Assembly (NCBI GenBank): GCA_016840085.1
Contig: JAEOTA010000012.1
Coordinates: forward strand, 124,001-188,000
Origin: Promethearchaeota archaeon
GTDB taxonomy: Archaea; Asgardarchaeota; Lokiarchaeia; Sigyniarchaeales; SOKP01
Direction: 5' to 3'
DNA: 64,000 bases
In this document: in pieces, positions 45,859-55,922 of the stretch
Layout of the letters: each line of letters opens with the position of its first letter
How positions within the stretch are numbered: position 1 is the stretch's first letter
The notes under the pieces: generated by a model
Databases searched by the model: none
What the model was told of the DNA's origin: nothing
The model's input: only the letters and a program-made list of their open reading frames with translations
Translations under genes and position numbers: made by a program

Positions 45859-46524
45859 TTATTCTTTCTTCATAGATCCCTTTCTATGATTTTGTATAAA
45901 TTCTCCTGTTGTAAATATCATATGCCAATGATTTCGATAAGGGGGTTCATGATGAAATGAATATTTTGACATATTTGCATCTTCTGGTAAAATTCCTTTT
46001 AATTTATCTAGTTTTTCTCTCATATTTAATCCTAAAAACCAAATTTGAGTATGTTGTAATTTATAATATCTTTTATCGTATTGTAAAACTCCTTTTTTTG
46101 AAATATATTGCCAAGCAATTAAATTTAATTGCAAAAGCCATTTTTCCAAAAGATTAATTAATTCTATATTTTTAGTAAAAGGTTTTATTTCTTGTATATT
46201 ATATAATTCTTTAATTAAATTTATAATCTCGAGTCTTAATTCTTGGTATTTGATAATTAATTGAATATCTTTTAAAACTCCTTGATTTTCACTTTTAATT
46301 CTTAATTGTGCATATTTAAAAATCTTATCAGATATTATTTTCTGTTTTATATCTCGCAATTTAATCTTTTTTTTAATATTAGGTTCATTTGATATTATTT
46401 CTTCATAAAATTTAGATACTAATATTTTTGAACTAATACGTAATTCATTCCGACTAGTAGCATTTACAATTTCTTTGTAATGTTCTTTATATTTTTCTTT
46501 CATTAATTCTTTTTCATTAGGCAT
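45859..46524 (-). CDS. hypothetical helical protein (221 aa)
   Basis: Long helices throughout; the C-terminus has FHHEPPYRNHWHMIFTTG, a histidine-rich patch. No family recognised. 31 nt after the zinc-ribbon gene upstream and 28 nt before the next, so a three-gene leftward operon. Confidence 0.5.
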   Translation of the reverse strand: MPNEKELMKEKYKEHYKEIVNATSRNELRISSKILVSKFYEEIISNEPNIKKKIKLRDIKQKIISDKIFKYAQLRIKSENQGVLKDIQLIIKYQELRLEIINLIKELYNIQEIKPFTKNIELINLLEKWLLQLNLIAWQYISKKGVLQYDKRYYKLQHTQIWFLGLNMREKLDKLKGILPEDANMSKYSFHHEPPYRNHWHMIFTTGEFIQNHRKGSMKKE

Positions 46525-46555
46525 TAGTTATCACCATTTTATTCACTTCCTTTAT

Positions 46556-46795
46556 TTATTCTCCTTTGAAAATATCCCATTTTATGAAAAGAAATCTTTT
46601 ATTTTTTAAATTTAGTTTATTACTTGGGCATTGGGGATTCATACAATATTCAGGAATATTACTATAATAAGGATAAATCATTAATTCAAATTTAGTTCCA
46701 CAGTGTGCACATCTCCACACTCCTGAAATAATAAGATCTTCTTTTTCCTTTTTTTCTTCTTTTATTTGATTTCCTAAATCAGATATTTTTGGCAA
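46556..46795 (-). CDS. zinc-ribbon protein (79 aa)
   Basis: WRCAHCGTKFEL (about 27-38) and CMNPQCPS (about 52-59) form a zinc site. Charged N-terminal helix. First gene of the leftward operon with the 221-aa and 66-aa genes. Confidence 0.6.
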   Translation of the reverse strand: MPKISDLGNQIKEEKKEKEDLIISGVWRCAHCGTKFELMIYPYYSNIPEYCMNPQCPSNKLNLKNKRFLFIKWDIFKGE

Positions 46796-47192
46796 TTAAT
46801 TCACTTCTTTTTCTCTGGAATTTTTTAAAACCTTAAAATTACTATAAATATATTTTTTTCTTTAAATTTAAATTTTGAAAGAAATAGTACTTTTCAGGAG
46901 AAATTTATATAAAAACTGTTAATAAAATTTTTGAAGATTATATTAAGTTCAAGGAAAATCCTGTTAAAATAAGGTGTGAAGTTATTTATTCTTTCTAAAG
47001 ATATAATCTCTTTGCTTTTTTGATTTTTGATGCAAAATAAATTAATAAAACTAAGTTAGCAGAATATAATTTTATACCTATATCTGTACAGATACATAGT
47101 ATGTTTAATCAATTTTTTTAAAGAATTTTAATCATATAATTAAAAATTAATTTGTTTTGGTGATTTTTATTGAAGAAATTTGATTTATCCAT
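46796..47192. other. 397-bp gap, possible short fragment
   Basis: Plus strand about 46900-47000 reads EIYIKTVNKIFEDYIKFKEN to a stop at 46999, with CAGGAG before an ATT/ATA codon but no standard start. Either a coding fragment or chance. Otherwise AT-rich. Confidence 0.3.
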
Positions 47193-47402
47193 TTAAAAAG
47201 CATTAATTTCGGTTACTCTCCCTTTCTTATAATTTAATAATACGTTTCTTTCATTTTCTTTTTTAAAGATCCCACCAATTTCTTTCGTCCTTATTAGTTT
47301 ATGCTTTCTTGATATATAAGATTTTAATGTGAAATATACTTTTCTTTTCCGACAATCTTGACAACTTTTGTTTCGACATTTAGCACAAAAGACAAAAAAC
47401 AT
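47193..47402 (-). CDS. cysteine-rich basic small protein (69 aa)
   Basis: N-terminus FCAKCRNKSCQDCRKRK has four cysteines; the rest is basic and strand-like (RVTEINAF). Likely zinc-binding, nucleic-acid contact possible. Isolated gene. Confidence 0.5.
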   Translation of the reverse strand: MFFVFCAKCRNKSCQDCRKRKVYFTLKSYISRKHKLIRTKEIGGIFKKENERNVLLNYKKGRVTEINAF

Positions 47403-47603
47403 ATTGCTTTCAATATTATTGAATAGATATTTGGTTGTATATTCTTCTTATTCTGGGTTTTTAAACAAAACATTTTTTAATGATTCAATAAGGAGTGTAT
47501 TTCTTTTCTTTTCAAAAGATTAATTTTTAAGTTTTCCTTTCCAATTTTACCTTTTACTTATCATCTAAAGTAACTCGATAATCTTTTTATTTAACTTATC
47601 CTT

Positions 47604-48863
47604 CTATAGAAAGATTGGTTTATAATTCAAAATTCCTTGAATTCTATCAATCTTTACCAATGCTTTTTCAATAAGTTTCATTCTTATATCAAATTTAATT
47701 ATTTTAGTTCTTCCATAATGTCCCATTGATTTAACCTCAGCGGAGATTATTCCTACTAGTGATAAATCATTAATATAATCAGCAATTCTTCTTCTAGTCA
47801 ATTGCCTAACACCAGGTATTAATTCTGCAACTTTAGAATGGATATTATAAATATCCCCAGATATAATAGTATGCTCAGGATTAAATTTTGAAATTAAATA
47901 TATTGATAGTAAAATTATTTGTGCTTGAAGTGGTAAATTTTTTATATATTCTTTAATATAATCATTTTCTAATTCTTTTTGGGCTTTTCTTACATGTTTA
48001 ACTGTGATAATTTTGTTTTGAGCTCTCTCCGCTAATTCACCTGCTCTTCTTAACAATTCCAGTGCCTTTTGCGCATAACCATATTTCATTGTTGCTAAAA
48101 CGGTACATAAAGGAATAACTTCTTTCGTTAAAACGCCCTTAAGAAAAGAAATTTTGGATCTTTCAATCAAAATATCTTTAAGCTGATCTGTACTATATAA
48201 AGGAAAAAGTATATGTTCTTCGCCTAAATTGGATATTATTCTTGGATCCAAATTCTCCCAAAATTTTAATTTATTCGAAATAACAATTAAACTCGTTTTA
48301 CAATTGTCCAAATTTTCATTTAGTTTTATTAAATCACATAGAATTTCATTAAAACCTTTCTTATCAGCTAAAACATTTATTTCATCTAAAACCAAGAAAA
48401 AAATTGAATTTCCAAACTTTGAATCTAATAATCTAATCAAATTTTTGAAAATTATATCCTTTAGAAGGCCTGTAGGTGGAATCTTATCCTGTCTCGAAAT
48501 TGTGTTATAAATATGAGCTAAAATACGATAAGGAGTTGAAAAAATATTGCAGTTAATATAGATCCAAGATGGTTTAATTTTTGAGTTCTCTTGTGCTAAT
48601 TTTTGACTCACATATCTTATGGTAACAGTTTTTCCCGTACCTATCATCCCATAGCATAGAAAATTTTGAGGTGTATCACCTAATAGAGCGCATGCTGTCT
48701 TTTCAATAATATCTTTAATTTGAGTATCACGATGAGGTAATTTATCAGGAACATAAGACGATTCTAAAGCATCACGATTTTTAAAAATCCGTGGTCCTTT
48801 AAGATAGTTTTTATAAAATTTATCGATATTAAATTTATAATTATTATTATGATTTTTCAACAA
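47604..48863 (-). CDS. Orc1/Cdc6-like AAA+ initiator (copy 2)
   Basis: 419 aa. Walker A CYGMIGTGKTVT (about 70-81), Walker B FLVLDEINVL (about 153-162), sensor region ISNKLKFWE (about 195), lid with RAGELAERA (about 270), and a C-terminal winged helix (from about 310) with LTRRRIADYINDL. Normal length. It differs strongly from copy 1. A second initiator may serve another origin, or the element that carries it. No typical origin gap sits upstream; the preceding gene is 46 nt away. Confidence 0.88.
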   Translation of the reverse strand: MLKNHNNNYKFNIDKFYKNYLKGPRIFKNRDALESSYVPDKLPHRDTQIKDIIEKTACALLGDTPQNFLCYGMIGTGKTVTIRYVSQKLAQENSKIKPSWIYINCNIFSTPYRILAHIYNTISRQDKIPPTGLLKDIIFKNLIRLLDSKFGNSIFFLVLDEINVLADKKGFNEILCDLIKLNENLDNCKTSLIVISNKLKFWENLDPRIISNLGEEHILFPLYSTDQLKDILIERSKISFLKGVLTKEVIPLCTVLATMKYGYAQKALELLRRAGELAERAQNKIITVKHVRKAQKELENDYIKEYIKNLPLQAQIILLSIYLISKFNPEHTIISGDIYNIHSKVAELIPGVRQLTRRRIADYINDLSLVGIISAEVKSMGHYGRTKIIKFDIRMKLIEKALVKIDRIQGILNYKPIFL

Positions 48864-48909
48864 TTTGACACCTAAATTATTTTAAAAATATCCTTGATTT
48901 CTTATTCTT

Positions 48910-49359
48910 TCATTCGGTGTTATACTCAATAATATTTTCATTATAAGGAACTTTAACCTTAACAATAACAGGATAAGAATGGCAATATTTAATCTCACAT
49001 AATAAACACTTTTTTAATATAGTCTTTTTTGATTGTTCTTTACAAAAAAATTCCTTTTCAATTGAATCTAATAAAGTCTTTTTTATGAGTTCTCTACAAA
49101 TAACATTAATATCATGAACAAATTCTTTCGCGAATCCAAGTTCGTTTGCAAACTCCCATTCCTCCTTTATTTGGTTCTTGGTATACTTAATTATAGTATT
49201 GATATCAGGATAAATCTCTCGTCCTTTATAACTTCTTAAATAATCAAGGTAATCAAAAAAACAAGAGAAGTGGTAATAAAAGCTTGATTTATTAATTTTT
49301 AAAATAATGTATTTCTCATTTTGAGGTATTACTTCTTTACAAAAGATTGTGTTCTTCAT
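48910..49359 (-). CDS. hypothetical protein (149 aa)
   Basis: Mixed structure with FFDYLDYLRSYKGREIYPD and a C-terminal CLLCEIKYC that could bind metal. No family recognised. Second of a three-gene leftward run ending in Orc1/Cdc6-2. Confidence 0.5.
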   Translation of the reverse strand: MKNTIFCKEVIPQNEKYIILKINKSSFYYHFSCFFDYLDYLRSYKGREIYPDINTIIKYTKNQIKEEWEFANELGFAKEFVHDINVICRELIKKTLLDSIEKEFFCKEQSKKTILKKCLLCEIKYCHSYPVIVKVKVPYNENIIEYNTE

Positions 49360-49389
49360 TTTTTATTTATAATCTTAAATTTTATACTC

Positions 49390-49635
49390 TTAAATAAAAT
49401 CAATCAAATCATTTCCCTTTTTAATTTGGTTTCCGCACCATCTAATTAATTTAGTAGCCTTTTCTATTTTAATTCCTTCCTTTGAGATTAAATTGATTAT
49501 GTCAGAATACATAATTTCTCTCTTTTCTCCTATTTTTTCTTTTACTCGTTGAGCATATTTTTTTAATTCTTTATTGATTTCTGATTTATTCTCTTCTCTT
49601 TCTGCTCCAATAATAGATTCTACTAATTCTACCAC
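49390..49635 (-). CDS. hypothetical helical protein (81 aa)
   Basis: GTG start. Helical and charged; IMYSDIINLISKEGIKIEKA could be an HTH-like turn. No family recognised. Precedes the 149-aa gene by 30 nt. Confidence 0.45.
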   Translation of the reverse strand: MVELVESIIGAEREENKSEINKELKKYAQRVKEKIGEKREIMYSDIINLISKEGIKIEKATKLIRWCGNQIKKGNDLIDFI

Positions 49636-49854
49636 CTAAAGTTAAATTTTTATTTTATAATTTACACCCTAAATCATTCTATTTTTAAGTATAAAAATAG
49701 CAACTAATTCAATTATTTATCTTTAGGAATTCTATAACTTTTTAGTTAGTTTGATTACAACTTAGAGACAAACACGAATGGAAGTTTATAATTAATAACC
49801 TACTTGGTTGATAAGTAGCTTTTTAAGTGAAATTATAGATTTAAGTATATATCT

Positions 49855-50043
49855 TTAGAGAAAGCTCATTTCATTGAAATCTTTTTTTTTCTTAAAATAA
49901 TTCAATAAGGGTCTTAGTTTTAAATCAATATATTTTTCAATATTTTGAATTATTTCTTTTTTAATTTCCTCTAGTTGATCTCTGTATAGTAAAATATATC
50001 CATTATTTCCCATAACTCCATTTATTATGGAAAGGCTCTCCAT
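49855..50043 (-). CDS. small helical protein (62 aa)
   Basis: Reads GNNGYILLYRDQLEEIKKEI, then a basic C-terminus. No family recognised; weak start context. Confidence 0.35.
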   Translation of the reverse strand: MESLSIINGVMGNNGYILLYRDQLEEIKKEIIQNIEKYIDLKLRPLLNYFKKKKDFNEMSFL

Positions 50044-50282
50044 TTAAATTTCTGACCTCAGCGGAAGTTTTCTATAATCATTTCATAGTACCCAGATATT
50101 ATATAATAAATTTTTATTCCGAAATAGCTTCATAGGTAATATTTATTGTTAACAGATGGTTTTTTAAATTGCTAAACCTTAGAAAAAATTAAGATTATTT
50201 CAAAATAGAAGGAAATGTAAATAATCAAGAACACTAATTTTCATAACATAATATTATATTTTAATAAATATGATTTAGTGTC

Positions 50283-50798
50283 TTAAACAAATCTATGATA
50301 TTTTTCGGGCGTAAAATTAATATTTAAATCTAATAATATCTCGGGTAATTCAATAAAAAAGCTAATAAGGAGATCCTTGTAATATTCTTCCAGTTCAGTG
50401 TAATTTAACAAATCAACTTCATTATCATTTTTTTTATGAGATCTCAAAGTTTTTTTAATATTATTTTCTTTTCTTTCATCATAATCTTTATCTCTGTATT
50501 TTAAAAATTCCTGAATCGTCTTTCTAATAACTTTTCTACCTAATACTGTTATTGTGTATTTTAATGGACGTGAATTAATAGTCTTAACATAATTCTTAAG
50601 TCTTAGGCGTTTCATTGTTTGAGAAACTTGACTACTACTTCTGTTTAAATATTCCTTTATTTCACTAAAATAAGCGGAATCTTCTCTTCTAGTAAAATAA
50701 AACAGAATTTTAAAAGTAGTAATTGAAATTGTCCTTGGTCTATAATCATAATTTGATTTTGTTTGATTTATATCAATTACTAGTTTATTCACTTTCAT
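50283..50798 (-). CDS. winged-helix (MarR/ArsR-like) regulator
   Basis: 171 aa. Residues about 22-90: TTFKILFYFTRRE, SEIKEYLNRSSSQVSQTMKR, LKNYVKTINSRPLKYTITVLG, the helix, recognition helix and wing of a wHTH. The C-terminal 80 residues are helical and may dimerise. Genes it controls are not evident. Confidence 0.65.
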   Translation of the reverse strand: MKVNKLVIDINQTKSNYDYRPRTISITTFKILFYFTRREDSAYFSEIKEYLNRSSSQVSQTMKRLRLKNYVKTINSRPLKYTITVLGRKVIRKTIQEFLKYRDKDYDERKENNIKKTLRSHKKNDNEVDLLNYTELEEYYKDLLISFFIELPEILLDLNINFTPEKYHRFV

Positions 50799-51013
50799 TG
50801 AGCTACATAGAATGAATTAACATATGCTATAAGTAGTTAATATTATCATTTTTTTATAAAGGAAAAAAATTCTTCTAGACTTTCAGTAAAAATTATGGTC
50901 TCTTTTTCCATATATATTATTATTTTATTAATCTCATCGTCTAATATTATTTAGTAGGTATGTTAAGAACGTAGCATTTGTAGTATCCTCAATACTTCTG
51001 ATTTTTTAATATA

Positions 51014-51056
51014 ATGTCCCTTTTGGGGGCATATCGTGATTTAGGTAGGCAAAAAC
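51014..51056 (+). repeat. hairpin element C, copy 1
   Basis: TGTCCC/GGGGGCA stem then TTTAGGTAGGCAAAAA. Shares its end with copies near 59.33, 61.67 and 61.82 kb. Confidence 0.45.
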
Positions 51057-51426
51057 CTTATAAAATTTATATTTAAATTGTATCTTAAAGAAATGCAAGA
51101 GGTATAAGTTTACCTCTTGTGAGTTTTCAAAAATAAATCAAAATCCTTTATAAATAAATCGATATAGTAACAATCTATTTTTCAAAATATTCCAAAATTT
51201 TTCAAAAAAAATGCAAAATCATTTATAAAGATAAAAATTGGAATTTCATTTTCTTTTTTCATAAATAATACAAAAATCTTTTGATCTATTAAATGAAGAG
51301 TTTAAAAAAAAGATTCAAAATCCCTAGAATATTTGGATAAAACTATTATAAATATATTTTAAATGAAATATAACTCTCGTTTGACTATTTTCCCGATAAC
51401 CAGTGTCTCAAGCCCGTGGTGACAAC

Positions 51427-51566
51427 CTAATTAAGTAGCAAAATGCAATATCGCCTCCTGTATCGCCTTCTTAATTAGTAGGGAATAAGTGATACTAACC
51501 CTTCTCTAGCCTTCCTAATTACATAGGGAACTGCGATACAACATCACTTATCGCCGCACAGAATGA
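51427..51566 (+). repeat. 44-bp tandem repeat array A1 (three units)
   Basis: TAATTA anchors at 51428, 51472 and 51516 are exactly 44 bp apart. Units share TAATTA..TAGGGAA, TGCGATA/TGATAC, and TTATCGCC or GTATCGCCTT. The array ends in GCACAGAATGAAT, the same end as array A2. Confidence 0.7.
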
Positions 51567-51672
51567 ATTATGATTAGGTAGTTTTAGTAATTTTTAATGA
51601 AAAAATATCTGGATTATTTAAGCTTTCTTACTTTAAATAACATTTATATATCAAATTAACAATCTTTCTAAT

Positions 51673-51927
51673 ATGGGAGATATATTACCAGAAGATGAAA
51701 ATAGGAATTTAAAGTGTATTAATTGTGGAGAACCCGCAATTTTTCAGTATATGTACGGATGGATTGTTGATAAGTTAATTGATGATACAGAATTTTGCTT
51801 ATGTCTCAATTGTGCTAAAATGATTGGATCAAATATCGTTCAGGATGTATTAAGAAAGGAAATCAATTTTAAACCTATAGGGAACAATAAGAAATTTATT
51901 GAGATGCTTAAAGAGAAATTTTCTTAA
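51673..51927 (+). CDS. four-cysteine zinc protein (84 aa) between repeat arrays
   Basis: CINCGEPA (15-22) and CLCLNCAK (about 44-51) form a zinc site; C-terminus basic. Arrays A1 and A2 lie on its two sides. Function unknown. Confidence 0.55.
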   Translation: MGDILPEDENRNLKCINCGEPAIFQYMYGWIVDKLIDDTEFCLCLNCAKMIGSNIVQDVLRKEINFKPIGNNKKFIEMLKEKFS

Positions 51928-51975
51928 AAGTTCTTTAAAGTATTGTGTATTATTAATAGAACTATAGTAGCTTTC

Positions 51976-52068
51976 TAATAACATAGAGTATTATGATAAA
52001 ACACCATTTATCTCCTTCTAATTAATACGGAAATGCGATACGACACCTCTTATCCTCGCACAGAATGA
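51976..52068 (+). repeat. 44-bp tandem repeat array A2 (two units)
   Basis: TAATAA at 51976 and TAATTA at 52019 (43 bp). Second unit shares AATGCGATACRAC, CTTATC and GCACAGAATGAAT with array A1. Confidence 0.65.
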
Positions 52069-52077
52069 ATATTATTT

Positions 52078-53550
52078 TTATTTTTTTTCAATTATAAAAT
52101 CTCCAATTGGGAATTTGGCATATTCATTAGGATCATTCCTATTTATTATTATATTAGTAAAATCAAAATTGGTTTTAGTAGGTTTTTCAATTCTGATAAA
52201 AATTTTCATACGAAAATCCATTAAATCTATAATTACTTCTTTAACCTCAATTAATCTTACTAAATCTTCGGGTTGATTACCTTCATTCGTATGGGTTACA
52301 ATAAGATTATATAAACTTTTTTTATAATCCATTGGTAAATGTTCCATAATAACATAATTTTCATTTTTGGAGATATCATATAGAAATTTTCCACGAATAT
52401 TATTATTACTATTTTTCCATTTTAATTCAGCTTGTTTATAACCTCTATAAATTTTGTTTAATCTTTTTATATAATTATATATTTCCAAAAAATCATCAGT
52501 TAGCTCTATTAATTCTTCTTTTTCAGATTCGTTTATAATTTCATCTTTCCATTGAAAAATTCCTCCAACATAATCTGCATAATTGTTAATAACCCCGAAA
52601 AATTTCAAGAATTTACGATAAGTAAAAAATTTGAATTTTTCAAGAAATTCAACGGGTTTAATACTTTCCTTTTCTCCAATATCTTGTAATGATAAACCTT
52701 TATGATATAAATCATTTCTAATCCGATTCATTATCATAATGAAATCAAGCTCTTGATCGGTAAATATATCTCCTTCTTTATCAAACATTTGAAAAATTCT
52801 GTAGGTTGCAGGACTATAATTAGCTATATCTTTGGAAAGATCCCGCTTTAGCAGACTCTTATAGTTGTATTTTCCATTTAGAATATTTTCAAGGAGAATT
52901 TCTTCAGGTTCTAATCTTTCAATGAAACAATCTGTGATTTCTTTTAATGTTTTAATAAATTCATTATATTTAGCTTTATTAATAACATACAAATAATTCT
53001 TATCTTTTTTCCAGTATTTAGAAGCTAAATGCTCCCAAGTATTCCATAAAAGCCCTGCACTAATTTCAAACATAGTACTTCTTAATCCCGCGTTTAATTC
53101 TGCGATAAGATGAAACAATCCATCTTTTACTTGATTTTTAAGTATATCTTCATACCATTTATCAAAAATAAATTGTATGATTTTTATCCTAACTCCTGAA
53201 AGAGAGAAGTGGTGTTTTTCAACAAAAGGTTCTGGAATTGGATATAAATGAGCTTTTTTGAGTAATATTTTTTCTTCAAAATAAAAATGATATGTCTCTT
53301 TTGAATAAAATTGATTTCCTAAGAGTAAGGAAAAAAAAGATATAACTAACTCTATATTATACTTTAAGTCTCTCTCATTTTCTTCTATATCTGATTTTAT
53401 TAATAAATATGAATAAGAGTTAATATCAAAAAAAATGGTTCCGCCAGCTTTTTCAGATTCAGAGGGCAATAACCAGATATTCTCTTTTAACCTTATAACA
53501 CTATTACATTTCAAATACAAAATCCTAAAGATATAATAGTTAATGGTCAT
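52078..53550 (-). CDS. ApeA-like HEPN-domain protein (putative RNase)
   Basis: 490 aa. IMNRIRNDLYHKGLS (about 273-287) fits HEPN RNxxxH with Arg278, Asn279, His283. Like the 486-aa protein at 6.9 kb it has a long N-terminal region and a C-terminal domain (about 380-490), here with strands IIDLMDFRMKIFIRI. Probably an RNA-cutting defence or toxin protein whose flanks sense the trigger. It is a single gene between repeat arrays A2 and A3, with no antitoxin beside it. Confidence 0.6.
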   Translation of the reverse strand: MTINYYIFRILYLKCNSVIRLKENIWLLPSESEKAGGTIFFDINSYSYLLIKSDIEENERDLKYNIELVISFFSLLLGNQFYSKETYHFYFEEKILLKKAHLYPIPEPFVEKHHFSLSGVRIKIIQFIFDKWYEDILKNQVKDGLFHLIAELNAGLRSTMFEISAGLLWNTWEHLASKYWKKDKNYLYVINKAKYNEFIKTLKEITDCFIERLEPEEILLENILNGKYNYKSLLKRDLSKDIANYSPATYRIFQMFDKEGDIFTDQELDFIMIMNRIRNDLYHKGLSLQDIGEKESIKPVEFLEKFKFFTYRKFLKFFGVINNYADYVGGIFQWKDEIINESEKEELIELTDDFLEIYNYIKRLNKIYRGYKQAELKWKNSNNNIRGKFLYDISKNENYVIMEHLPMDYKKSLYNLIVTHTNEGNQPEDLVRLIEVKEVIIDLMDFRMKIFIRIEKPTKTNFDFTNIIINRNDPNEYAKFPIGDFIIEKK

Positions 53551-53570
53551 CTTTAATCCTTAAACTTTTA

Positions 53571-53735
53571 TCTTATCCTATAATACACTCTCCAGCAATA
53601 TAATTCTTTCCCCTTTTTCCTAATAATTCTTTTTCAGACCTCTTTTTTTAAGTTAAATTGGGAACTGTGATATCACCCCTTCTCTCGCCTTCTTAATTAG
53701 TAGTGACAATGTGATATAATACAACTTATCGTCAA
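53571..53735 (+). repeat. composite repeat: element B plus array A3
   Basis: Element B (53571-53612) begins CTTATCCTATAATACA and includes CAGCAATATAATT. Array A3 follows with TGTGATA at 53666 and 53710 (44 bp apart) and TCTTAATTAGTAG. Lies before the HEPN gene start. Confidence 0.6.
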
Positions 53736-53764
53736 AAAAATTAATAGGTACATCTGAAAAAACA

Positions 53765-54298
53765 TTAATGAGTTATGATCTCAGGTTTTAGATTTGGACC
53801 AGGATGCCACAATAGCAATATTTTTTCAGGATATATAAAAGTTCTATTTTTAAAAGCTTTTATAATGCTTTTATTAAGCAAATCAACCCCGTTGGAATAA
53901 ATAAGCATAATTCCGTAATGATATTCACCAACTTCAATAAAGTCAATTATTTTATCTAAATCATCCTCTAAATTAGTGATTGAATCGAAAATACTTTTAA
54001 TCGGTTTAACTTCAATAATAGCTAAATTATAATCCATCTCGCCACGAGAATGAATAACAAAATCGGGTATCTTTGGACTTAGTATGGGGTGAGATTTTTT
54101 ATCTAGTTCTCCATCCAACATATAGTTATAATCATCACCCAATAGATTGCGTAGCTGATGATATAATTCATAACAAAAAACTCGTTCTCTGTATATATTA
54201 TTTGGTAGATCACTTACTGAGATATTAATGTATTCTCCATCTACTCTTGTTATTGCTTTTATTAATTGTTCTAAAAAATTGTTAAAATCATTTTCCAT
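53765..54298 (-). CDS. PD-(D/E)XK nuclease-like protein (177 aa)
   Basis: RVFCYELYHQLRNLL (38-52) is an early helix; KIPDFVIHS (about 75-83) and YNLAIIEVKPIK (about 90-101) give the PD...ExK pattern of restriction-type nucleases. The rest (EVGEYHYGIMLIYSNG) fits the core sheet. Length is normal for a single-domain enzyme. It could be a defence nuclease or a DNA-repair-like one. Repeat arrays A3 and A4 lie on both sides, with no methylase partner. Confidence 0.6.
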   Translation of the reverse strand: MENDFNNFLEQLIKAITRVDGEYINISVSDLPNNIYRERVFCYELYHQLRNLLGDDYNYMLDGELDKKSHPILSPKIPDFVIHSRGEMDYNLAIIEVKPIKSIFDSITNLEDDLDKIIDFIEVGEYHYGIMLIYSNGVDLLNKSIIKAFKNRTFIYPEKILLLWHPGPNLKPEIITH

Positions 54299-54330
54299 AT
54301 AATCATTTCATATTTAAAGTAATTTTTTCT

Positions 54331-54490
54331 TATCCTATATTACATTGTACAGCAATATAATTTTTTACACATTTTTAGGAACTGCAATTGGACAGCTTTT
54401 ATTATCTTCTTAATTAAACATAATTATGCAATACATCCCATTCTATCACCTTATTAATTGAGTAAGGAAAAGGGTGATTACACCAGTTAT
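54331..54490 (+). repeat. composite repeat: element B plus array A4
   Basis: Element B (54331-54372) with CTTATCCTATATTACA and CAGCAATATAATT; array A4 with TAATTA at 54411 and TAATTG at 54455, and TGCAAT 44 bp apart (54383, 54427). Third unit diverged. Confidence 0.6.
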
Positions 54491-54836
54491 CTCTTCTATT
54501 CATTATATTAAATTTCCTCTCTTGAATGATTTTATGTAAATTTTATTATATATTTGTTTTTAAAACACATTAAATTAGGAATATATATCACTCTTATTGG
54601 GATTGAAATTTTAAATTGAATTTTTTTTTTTTTTTTTTTTTTTTTCAAATAATTCTTGTCTTAACCTATAATAAATGCAACAGAATTATATCTTTTTCAT
54701 TAATTCTGTAGTTTTAAATTTATAGTGGATTATTCATTATTTGCTTAATAATGACAAAAAAAATTTACAAATTTAAAGTTCGTAGCAAGCTATATTTTGA
54801 AATTGAGAAACTAAATTCTTTAAAATATTGATAAAA
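54491..54836. other. 346-bp gap with T25 tract and element B copy
   Basis: Holds 25 T's in a row (54621-54645) and a copy of element B (about 54656-54700, ATAATAAATGCAACAG). The rest is the promoter region of the next gene. Confidence 0.5.
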
Positions 54837-55922
54837 ATGAGTACTAACAACATAGATTTTGATATTTTAAAAACGAAGTTAAAAAATAGATTAGCTTATA
54901 TTCTATTCGTAGATTTATTCAATCCAACGATACATGAAGGGAAACTTGACACTTATATTGATAATATGAAATTAACCCTTGAATTGATTGATAGCTTATG
55001 TGTTAAAAATTATGATAAGGTTTATCCTCTAATTAATATTCCAATGGAAATTCAGATTAAGGAGTACCAAACTTTTTGTCTTCCTAAGAAACCTATTGAG
55101 GAAATAGGACAATTTTATTTTGAAAATGAAGAGATATTTCAAAATAAAGGTAGATTTAGACCAGCAGTTGAATATAAAAATATAAAGATTCTTTTTGATA
55201 CAAAAAACTTTCTTCCTTTAGGATTACCAGACCATGCTTTAATTGGGATAAAGAATAATGCTGGTGCGTTTTTTATTGAAGAAAAATTTGTTTTAGATGA
55301 TGCATTTTATTTTCTGGCTTATACCGAAAAGTTAATTGATGATTATAAAAAAATCCCTGAAGGAATATCTAAAGAAAAAAAGAAATCTATAAGCCGTAAT
55401 TTAAGAAGTAGTATATGTAGTAATTCTCGCTCCGCAATTCTATTTTTTAATAATTTTATTGAATGTTTTGTTAGTTCTATTGGTTTTAATTACTATTCCA
55501 ACAATGAAAATTTGTTGTCCAAAGAGCAAAAAAGCATATTATTAAAGGGTAAGAAACTTGGGAAAAAATTTTTACCATTAAAGAGAAAAATTGTTGAGAT
55601 TTTAGATATTATTTGTATAGATGATTCATTAAAATTAGTATGGAATAAAGATAATCCAATAGATGAACCCTATACAAGTTTTTTCAAATTTATTCGCCAA
55701 CTAAGGACTTTACTTGTTCATCCAGGACCAGTAAGGAATGGTATGTTTCAATCTCCAGCAGATTGGTACCAGGAATCTTACACATGCGGGAAAATTTGTA
55801 TGGAAATATCACAAGATTTATGGAAAAGATGCTATCCCCATAGAGAATTCCCAGAATATCTTGAGTTTCTTGATTTTGATAAAAATCTAAAAAAAGGATA
55901 TAAACGATTAGATTTAGATTAA
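54837..55922 (+). CDS. HEPN-like protein (361 aa)
   Basis: ATG at 54837 preferred; TTG at 54828 also possible. FIRQLRTLLVHPGPVRNG (about residue 287-304) carries RxxxxH typical of HEPN/MAE_28990-like proteins, at the end of a helical C-terminal region. The N-terminal half has a strand-rich part (AVEYKNIKILFDTKNFLPLGL). A defence or toxin RNase is possible, less sure than the other HEPN genes. Element B copies lie before and after the gene. Confidence 0.4.
   Translation: MSTNNIDFDILKTKLKNRLAYILFVDLFNPTIHEGKLDTYIDNMKLTLELIDSLCVKNYDKVYPLINIPMEIQIKEYQTFCLPKKPIEEIGQFYFENEEIFQNKGRFRPAVEYKNIKILFDTKNFLPLGLPDHALIGIKNNAGAFFIEEKFVLDDAFYFLAYTEKLIDDYKKIPEGISKEKKKSISRNLRSSICSNSRSAILFFNNFIECFVSSIGFNYYSNNENLLSKEQKSILLKGKKLGKKFLPLKRKIVEILDIICIDDSLKLVWNKDNPIDEPYTSFFKFIRQLRTLLVHPGPVRNGMFQSPADWYQESYTCGKICMEISQDLWKRCYPHREFPEYLEFLDFDKNLKKGYKRLDLD

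Larger units (their letters stand above)
50799..51672. other. 874-bp gap with hairpin element and 44-bp repeats
   Basis: No gene. Holds a copy of the TAGGTAGG hairpin element (51014-51056) and array A1 of the 44-bp repeats (51427-51566). The part between is AT-rich with TTTATAAA-like motifs. Confidence 0.5.

Noticed and set aside
53765..54298. Nuclease plus HEPN as a restriction-modification system
   Set aside because: No methylase or specificity subunit is next to them; the nearest methyltransferase is 28 kb away.
51400..54490. The 44-bp arrays as a CRISPR array
   Set aside because: Whole units resemble each other with no conserved-repeat/unique-spacer split, and units are diverged. Tandem repeats fit better.
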